NCBI RefSeq assembly: GCF_003966565.1
Contig: NZ_AP018718.1
Span: 2,108,001-2,172,000, forward strand
Reading direction: 5' to 3'
DNA length: 64,000 bases
DNA from: Sulfuricystis multivorans
Lineage (GTDB): Bacteria; Pseudomonadota; Gammaproteobacteria; Burkholderiales; Rhodocyclaceae
Under the pieces are notes generated by a model. The model was not told where the DNA came from and searched no databases. It saw only the letters and a list, made by a program, of their open reading frames with translations. Made by a program: the position numbers and the translations under genes. Position 1 is the first letter of the stretch. Every line of letters begins with the position of its first letter. This document shows, piece by piece, positions 59,822-64,000 of this stretch.

Positions 59822-61210
59822 TCAGAAGCGATAGCCGTATTGCAATACCCAGTTGAGCTGCGAATGGCTGATCTGGATGCCCTGGTTGCCGCCGATACCA
59901 CTGCCCGGTGCGCCGGTTGCCTGCGTGCCGGTGACGGTGACTTTCGGCGCATAGGTGAGCGCGAAATCGATCACGCTTTGCTTGCTGAACATGTAACCGA
60001 GACCGAAGGTGTAGTGATCCTCGATGATCGCGGGGAACAGCGGATGTACGCGGCTGTCCGGCACCGGGTTCTTCGCGAAACTGCCGCCGAAGCGCAGCGT
60101 CAGCGCGTCATTGTAGCGATAGGCCGCGCCGATCATGAAGACGTCTTGATCCTCCCAGTTCTGGCTGATCTTCATGTCGGCGGAATCAGCGCTACCGAGT
60201 GCGCCGGTGCTGTAAGTGACGCGGAAATCCTTCATCACCTTCGACCAGTTCAGGCGCTTGTAATCGGCCGCGACGAGCCAGCGATCATTCGGCTGCCAAG
60301 CGAGGCCCAAGCCATAGGTTTCCGGCCAGTTGAAGTCGTGGATCGTGACCTTGCCCACCATCGTGCCGAGGAGCCCCCCCCCCCCGCTGACGTCATAGGC
60401 AGAGAAGGATGCCTTGCCCCCATCGGTTTCCATGTTGCCGATATCGGTCTTCGTGTGGTAGGTACCACCAATCGACAGCTGCGGGCTGAGCTTATAGACG
60501 AAACCGAGCTTCGCCGCCCAGCCATTGCCTTTCGCCTGGCCGTTGAAATCGTTGTTGTCGGAGAAATCGAGGCGGAAGGTATTGGCACCCATGCCCATCG
60601 CACCTAACAACCCAGGAGTCATACTCGTGGTCATGGCCATGAAGTCGCCAGTACCTGCGGCCATCTTCATGTCCATCGTCATCCACACCCAGTCGAGCGA
60701 GCCGCCGACGGTCAAAGCATCGCTGACGTTGTAAGCCAGCGGAAAGATCACGCGGCCGACGCCGACTTCGGAGCGCACGTCCTGCCCCGTGCCCATCGCC
60801 AGGAAGGAATTGGCCGAGTATTCGGTACCCATGCCGCCTTGGGCATAGACGCCGACGCCAAAGGCCAGCTTGCCGCTTTTCTGGATGAAACCGAACGCCG
60901 GCATCCAGTAACCGTCACCGCCGGAATCGGCACGCATGCCCATCGCCGGGACGGAAGACTTGACATCGGAAGACTTGACATCGGGGCCGAGGAAGCCCAG
61001 CGCCACGCCGATGCCCCGGCCTTCCGGCATCAGACCGAGGGTGGCCGGATTGTTCATCATCGCGCCAGGACCGTTGTCGTAGGCCATCGATGCCCCGCCC
61101 ATCGCAGTGGCAGCTGCACCATAGCCTTGCATGTTCATCCCGTTGGTAGCGAAAACCGGCGCAGAGATGCCCGCGATGGCGAGAAGCGCCGCGATTTTGT
61201 TGAGTTTCAT
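59822..61210 (-). CDS. OmpP1/FadL/TodX-family outer-membrane transporter with a C12 tract
   Basis: These 14-strand barrels carry hydrophobic compounds such as fatty acids or aromatics through the outer membrane. The 462-residue protein has a signal peptide (residues 1-21, ending PVFA). The mature N terminus TNGMNMQGYGAAATAMGGAS is typical of the hatch, and it ends in an aromatic residue (QYGYRF). Two features mark it as changeable: a run of 12 C (12 G in the coding strand) encoding four glycines near residue 277, and a 15-base tandem repeat encoding SDVKS twice near residue 80. The substrate is unknown. Confidence 0.88.
   Translation of the reverse strand: MKLNKIAALLAIAGISAPVFATNGMNMQGYGAAATAMGGASMAYDNGPGAMMNNPATLGLMPEGRGIGVALGFLGPDVKSSDVKSSVPAMGMRADSGGDGYWMPAFGFIQKSGKLAFGVGVYAQGGMGTEYSANSFLAMGTGQDVRSEVGVGRVIFPLAYNVSDALTVGGSLDWVWMTMDMKMAAGTGDFMAMTTSMTPGLLGAMGMGANTFRLDFSDNNDFNGQAKGNGWAAKLGFVYKLSPQLSIGGTYHTKTDIGNMETDGGKASFSAYDVSGGGGLLGTMVGKVTIHDFNWPETYGLGLAWQPNDRWLVAADYKRLNWSKVMKDFRVTYSTGALGSADSADMKISQNWEDQDVFMIGAAYRYNDALTLRFGGSFAKNPVPDSRVHPLFPAIIEDHYTFGLGYMFSKQSVIDFALTYAPKVTVTGTQATGAPGSGIGGNQGIQISHSQLNWVLQYGYRF
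60374..60385. repeat. Homopolymer tract C12 inside the porin coding sequence
   Basis: Twelve consecutive C bases read as GGG GGG GGG GGG on the coding strand (Ser-Gly-Gly-Gly-Gly-Leu). Gain or loss of one base would truncate the protein. Tracts of this length in outer-membrane protein genes are the usual substrate for slipped-strand phase variation. In this assembly the frame is on. Confidence 0.85.
60953..60982. repeat. 15-bp tandem duplication in the porin gene
   Basis: Two exact head-to-tail copies of GGAAGACTTGACATC (60953-60967, 60968-60982) encode a duplicated five-residue unit (SDVKS). This is probably a slippage product in a loop. Confidence 0.9.
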
Positions 61211-61361
61211 CGAGTCCCCCGAGGTTGGTCTGTTGTTGGAAAAATCGCTGCCCGATCAATTGGGCTGCGAGAAGCAATTTATGGCCTGTTTGGCGCAGCT
61301 CGCAAGCCCCTTCCTTCTTGCCAGCCCGCCTGACGTTCCATTCGTTGCGTCGATACTACAA

Positions 61362-61385
61362 ATAAGTAAATGCTGATTTACTTAT
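61362..61385. promoter_or_regulatory. AT-rich perfect palindrome between dsrE2 and the porin gene
   Basis: ATAAGTAAAT-GCTG-ATTTACTTAT is a perfect ten-base inverted repeat in GC-rich surroundings, seven bases beyond the dsrE2 stop and 150 bases upstream of the porin start. It may be an operator for the porin promoter or the end of the dsrE2 transcript. It lacks a GC-rich stem and a clean T run, which favours a protein-binding site. It shares the half-site ACTTAT/ATAAGT with the palindrome upstream of dsrE2. Confidence 0.5.
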
Positions 61386-61391
61386 CCGCTG

Positions 61392-61997
61392 TCAGATGAA
61401 CAGCGTCACATCCGCCTTCTGCGCCACCGGCAGGAAGGAGGCGGCGCCGACATAGTCCATCCCGTCGATCAGCTCGTCCTGATGGAAGCCGAACAGCTCG
61501 ACGGTCATCTGGCAGACGACGAACTTGACGCCCGCTTCCATCGATAGCTCGCGCAGCTCGGCGATGCTCGCGACACCATTGTTCTTGATGGTCTGCTGCA
61601 TCAGGCTGGTGGCCAAGCTTTCGAAGCCGGGGATGTTGGCCTGGATGATGTTCGGGATGTTCCAGTTGATGCTCTTGAACCAGTCGGGTCCGAACGGCAT
61701 CTTCATCGGCATGCCGGGATTGCCCAGGGGGCTCACCTTGAGGTCGGAGACATCCTTCTTGACCAGATTGAGGCCGTAGAAGGTGAAAAACAACGAGACA
61801 TCCCAGCCCAGCGCGGCGGCGGTGGAGGCGAGGATGAAGGGCGGATAGGCCCAGTCCAGCGTGCCCTTGGTGGCGATGATGGCCATCGACGGGGTCTTCG
61901 ATTCCTCGCGTTCCTGCAACAGCGCTTCGAGCTTCTGGGGCAGCAACTCGTCGAGTTTTTGGTTGATCAATGCTTCGATTTCGGGGTTGGTGCTCAT
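61392..61997 (-). CDS. dsrE2: DsrE2-like sulfur-carrier protein
   Basis: DsrE2 proteins take part in cytoplasmic sulfur transfer together with TusA and rhodanese in sulfur oxidisers. From ATG 61997, with GGAGG upstream, the 201-residue product has an N-terminal helical part (about 1-35). The DsrE/F-like domain follows: MAIIATKGTLDWAYPPFILAS, the single cysteine C162 in VKFVVCQMTVELFGF, and the end DELIDGMDYVGAASFLPVA. tusA is the next gene upstream on the same strand, the known dsrE2-tusA pairing. Confidence 0.9.
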   Translation of the reverse strand: MSTNPEIEALINQKLDELLPQKLEALLQEREESKTPSMAIIATKGTLDWAYPPFILASTAAALGWDVSLFFTFYGLNLVKKDVSDLKVSPLGNPGMPMKMPFGPDWFKSINWNIPNIIQANIPGFESLATSLMQQTIKNNGVASIAELRELSMEAGVKFVVCQMTVELFGFHQDELIDGMDYVGAASFLPVAQKADVTLFI

Positions 61998-62060
61998 GCC
62001 TTCCTCCATGACATTCGTGCGGCGGATGATGCACTACATCGCGGCGCAGCAGCGAAACAA

Positions 62061-62086
62061 ACTTATTTATTCGCGCATCAATAAGT
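62061..62086. promoter_or_regulatory. Inverted repeat overlapping a possible dsrE2 promoter
   Basis: ACTTATT-N12-AATAAGT lies 64 bases upstream of the dsrE2 start. On the minus strand its left half is part of TTGACTTATT, a good -35 hexamer (TTGACT), with AT-rich sequence where a -10 box would fall. Directly upstream is a hairpin AGCGCC-N5-GGCGCT (62090-62106), repeated in similar form at 62143-62159 after tusA. A repressor covering the -35 box is plausible; the regulator is unknown. Confidence 0.45.
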
Positions 62087-62158
62087 CAAAGCGCCCGACA
62101 GGCGCTCTGACTCTTTTGTCTTTTTTGTATTGCCGTGCTGCCAGCGCCGACTTGGCGC

Positions 62159-62386
62159 TTACTTGCGCTTGATGTAGAACTCGAATTCCTTGTTGTTCTC
62201 GGCGCTGGAGAGCAGCTCGTTGCCGGTCTGCTTGGCAAAGGCCGCGAAATCCTTCACGGAACCCGGGTCGGTGGCGATGATGCGCAGCACTTGGCCGCTT
62301 TGCATTTCGCCCAGCGCCTTCTTGGCACGCAGGATGGGCAGCGGGCAGTTGAGACCACGGGCATCCAGTTCGCGATCGAAATTCAT
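62159..62386 (-). CDS. tusA: TusA/SirA-family sulfur carrier
   Basis: TusA carries persulfide sulfur on a conserved cysteine. The 75-residue protein shows the family motif DARGLNCPLPILRAKKAL with C14. GGAGG precedes the ATG. It lies between soeC and dsrE2 on the same strand. A possible promoter with CGGCAA/GATATA boxes on the plus strand (TTGCCG, then TATATC after 15 bases on the minus strand) lies at 62435-62461. The position next to dsrE2 and the sulfite-oxidising subunits argues for a role in sulfur oxidation rather than tRNA thiolation. Confidence 0.93.
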   Translation of the reverse strand: MNFDRELDARGLNCPLPILRAKKALGEMQSGQVLRIIATDPGSVKDFAAFAKQTGNELLSSAENNKEFEFYIKRK

Positions 62387-62490
62387 TGTCTATCCTCCGA
62401 TGAGTTGTGGGTGGTTGGAATTACAGCGTCCAATGATATAGCCCATTCGTCTTGCCGGCAATCGCAGAAACTTATGGGAATCGAAGAAAA

Positions 62491-63468
62491 TCAAGCCACA
62501 GACTGGTAGTAGAGATTCTGCGGATGGTTGGCCTGGGCGAAGAAGAACCAGCGCTCCGCCAGCAGGCCGAGATACTGGATGACGAAAGCGGAGAGCAGCA
62601 CGCCGCCGGCCACCATCGACATTCCCATGCCAAGCAGGATGATGGGCGCGACGAAGGCCAGCAGCAGAAACAGCCACTTCACGGCACGCAATCGCTGAGG
62701 TTTCTGGCCATGAAAGAATTCGCGCGTGTTGAAGCTACCCCCCATCAGGCCCATGCTCTTTTGCACGATCTTCGGGTGTTTGACACCGATCGCGGTTTGC
62801 AGGGTCGATTTGGGTTTCAGCCGCGCATTGCGGATCAGCGTCGCCGACCGACCCACCAGGCCGAGAAAGGTGATGATCATCGCCCAGCCCGCCAGCAGAG
62901 GCATCACGGCGGGCGCCAGCGCCGCAGCGAGCGCCGCACCCAGGCTGAATCCGGAAGCGCCGCCGAGCAGAATGTAATTGATCACGGTCAGCGGCGTATG
63001 CCATTCACGCAGGAACTTGAGGCATGCATAGATCATGCCGGTGCAGATGTAGAGCGCGAAGGCCAGCAACCAGGCGATCGCGCCGAGCACCGCGGTGAGA
63101 TTGACCGGCGCGCCGCTCGGCAGCTGCGCGAAAACGGGGTTGAAGCCGAGCCAGTGCGCGAGGCCGTAGAGCGCTACCATGCCCATGAAGGCCGGCAACA
63201 CGATCACTTCGCGCGACAGCCAGGAAGTGCGCCACTTCGCCGCGGCGCGCCAGGCGCGCTCGGGATGGCCCAGATGGAAGAACGAGGCGATCAGGCCCAG
63301 CACCAGCAGCACGAAGGCGATCGCGCTGCCGACGGCATAGAAGTCGCCCGAGGGCATCGGCAGCAGGCCGAAGGCGGCGTAGGACTCGACGGTGAACAGG
63401 GCGAGGAACAGGCCCTGGCCGGCGCCGATCAGCGTGGTGAGGAAAATGACGGAGAACGCGGGATGCAT
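62491..63468 (-). CDS. soeC: Membrane anchor subunit, DmsC family, probably SoeC
   Basis: SoeC anchors the cytoplasm-facing sulfite:quinone oxidoreductase SoeABC and passes electrons to quinone. The 325-residue protein has eight or more membrane segments and starts MHPAFSVIFLTTLIGAGQGLFLALF. It carries the DmsC-like stretch FFHLGHPERAWRAAAKWRTSWLSREV. The iron-sulfur subunit lies 29 bases upstream, a gap made of imperfect TCAGGGA repeats. The family also includes DMSO and polysulfide reductase anchors. The tusA-dsrE2 neighbours favour sulfite oxidation. Confidence 0.82.
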   Translation of the reverse strand: MHPAFSVIFLTTLIGAGQGLFLALFTVESYAAFGLLPMPSGDFYAVGSAIAFVLLVLGLIASFFHLGHPERAWRAAAKWRTSWLSREVIVLPAFMGMVALYGLAHWLGFNPVFAQLPSGAPVNLTAVLGAIAWLLAFALYICTGMIYACLKFLREWHTPLTVINYILLGGASGFSLGAALAAALAPAVMPLLAGWAMIITFLGLVGRSATLIRNARLKPKSTLQTAIGVKHPKIVQKSMGLMGGSFNTREFFHGQKPQRLRAVKWLFLLLAFVAPIILLGMGMSMVAGGVLLSAFVIQYLGLLAERWFFFAQANHPQNLYYQSVA

Positions 63469-63497
63469 GACAGAGGTCAGGGATCAGGAATCAGGGA

Positions 63498-64000
63498 TTA
63501 CCACGACGTCACGTCGTCGAGCGCCGGCTCGGCCTTTTCCGGCCTGGGCAGCTGACGGTCGATCTTGAGCGGATTGTCGGCGCGCTCCAGCTCATCCTCG
63601 CGGATGCGGATCTGCGTCTTGCGCCGCGGCAGGTAGTGGTTGGCCGGATGGGTGCCCCATTCGGGCATCAGCTGATAGCCGCCATTTTCGCGGATCGCGC
63701 GCGAGACCTCCGACTCGGGGTCGTGAATGTCGCCGAACAGGCGCGCGCCAGTCGGGCAGGCGCGCACGCAGGCAGGGCGCCGCTCTTCGGCCGTCATCGT
63801 CGTGTCGTAGATGCGATCGACGCACAGCGTGCATTTCTTCATCACCTTCTGGTGCAAGTCGAGCTCGCGCGCGCCATAGGGGCAGGCCCACGAGCAATAC
63901 TTGCAGCCGATGCACTTATCGTAGTCGACGAGGACGATGCCATCCTCCTGGCGCTTGTAGGAGGCGCCGGTCGGGCACACCGGCACGCAGGGTGGCTCCT
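63498..64000 (-). CDS. soeB: Iron-sulfur subunit, probably SoeB, 5' end outside window
   Basis: The visible C-terminal part (about 167 codons) of a DmsB/NrfC-like electron-transfer subunit contains ferredoxin cysteine clusters CIGCKYCSWACPYGAR, CTLCVDRIYD and CVRACPTGARLFGD. A further CVPVCPTGASY sits at the window edge. It would carry electrons from the molybdenum subunit (expected upstream, outside the window) to the membrane anchor. The reading frame runs off the right end, so the apparent start near 63986 is internal. Confidence 0.85.
   Translation of the reverse strand, partial: EPPCVPVCPTGASYKRQEDGIVLVDYDKCIGCKYCSWACPYGARELDLHQKVMKKCTLCVDRIYDTTMTAEERRPACVRACPTGARLFGDIHDPESEVSRAIRENGGYQLMPEWGTHPANHYLPRRKTQIRIREDELERADNPLKIDRQLPRPEKAEPALDDVTSW

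Overview
The window is GC-rich, densely packed bacterial chromosome with a typical betaproteobacterial gene order (dusB-fis-purH-purD-hemF; ilvB-ilvN-ilvC-psd-pssA-leuA; a sigma factor with DUF3619/DUF3106/RDD genes; lptD-surA-pdxA-rsmA). A sulfur-oxidation locus at the right end (SoeB/SoeC-like subunits, TusA, DsrE2) points to a sulfur-oxidising relative of the Rhodocyclales/Sulfuritalea or Thiobacillus-like lineages. The taxon is inferred, not proven. No tRNA, rRNA, CRISPR array, prophage or transposase gene was seen, and no stretch over about 300 bases lacks a gene.

Layout. 1-6 kb: end of the division and cell-wall (dcw) cluster, murC (partial)-murB-ddl-ftsQ-ftsA-ftsZ, closed by a hairpin terminator. 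6-11.7 kb, minus strand: lptD-surA-pdxA-rsmA. 12-16.3 kb: amgK-murU (peptidoglycan recycling), pepP, and a ubiH-like monooxygenase interrupted in frame. 16.3-21.3 kb: dusB-fis-purHD-hemF. 21.3-25.5 kb, minus: hemC-hemD-hemX-hemY. 25.5-31.9 kb: the anaplerotic enzymes ppc and pyc, convergent. 31.9-36 kb: an AlgZ/AlgR-type two-component pair, argH and a short fructosamine-kinase-like gene. 36-45 kb, mostly minus: grxD, a periplasmic thioredoxin-like gene, yihY, then leuA, pssA, psd, ilvC, ilvN, ilvB. 45-51 kb: sigma factor/DUF3619/DUF3106/RDD, lptF-lptG, pepA-holC. 51-59 kb: valS and a polyprenyl-linked sugar module (ArnT-like transferase, PAP2 phosphatase, GT2 transferase, flippase-like protein). 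59-64 kb, minus: a secreted protein, a FadL-type porin, dsrE2, tusA, soeC, soeB (partial).

The most unusual content is a set of short transposase-less elements with terminal inverted repeats, in three sequence families. Family A has two copies in opposite orientation, one upstream of amgK and one inside ubiH. There, a 205-bp element plus a 5-bp target duplication adds exactly 70 codons without a stop. Family B (233 bp, 5-bp duplication ATGAT) landed on the start codon of the flippase-like gene and duplicated it. Family C (141 bp, 4-bp duplication TTAC) lies 8 bp upstream of the start codon of the sensor kinase. All three can be read through in the frame of the adjacent gene, which recalls the in-frame palindromic elements of Rickettsia. 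The FadL-type porin also carries a 12-base C tract in its coding region, a candidate phase-variation site.
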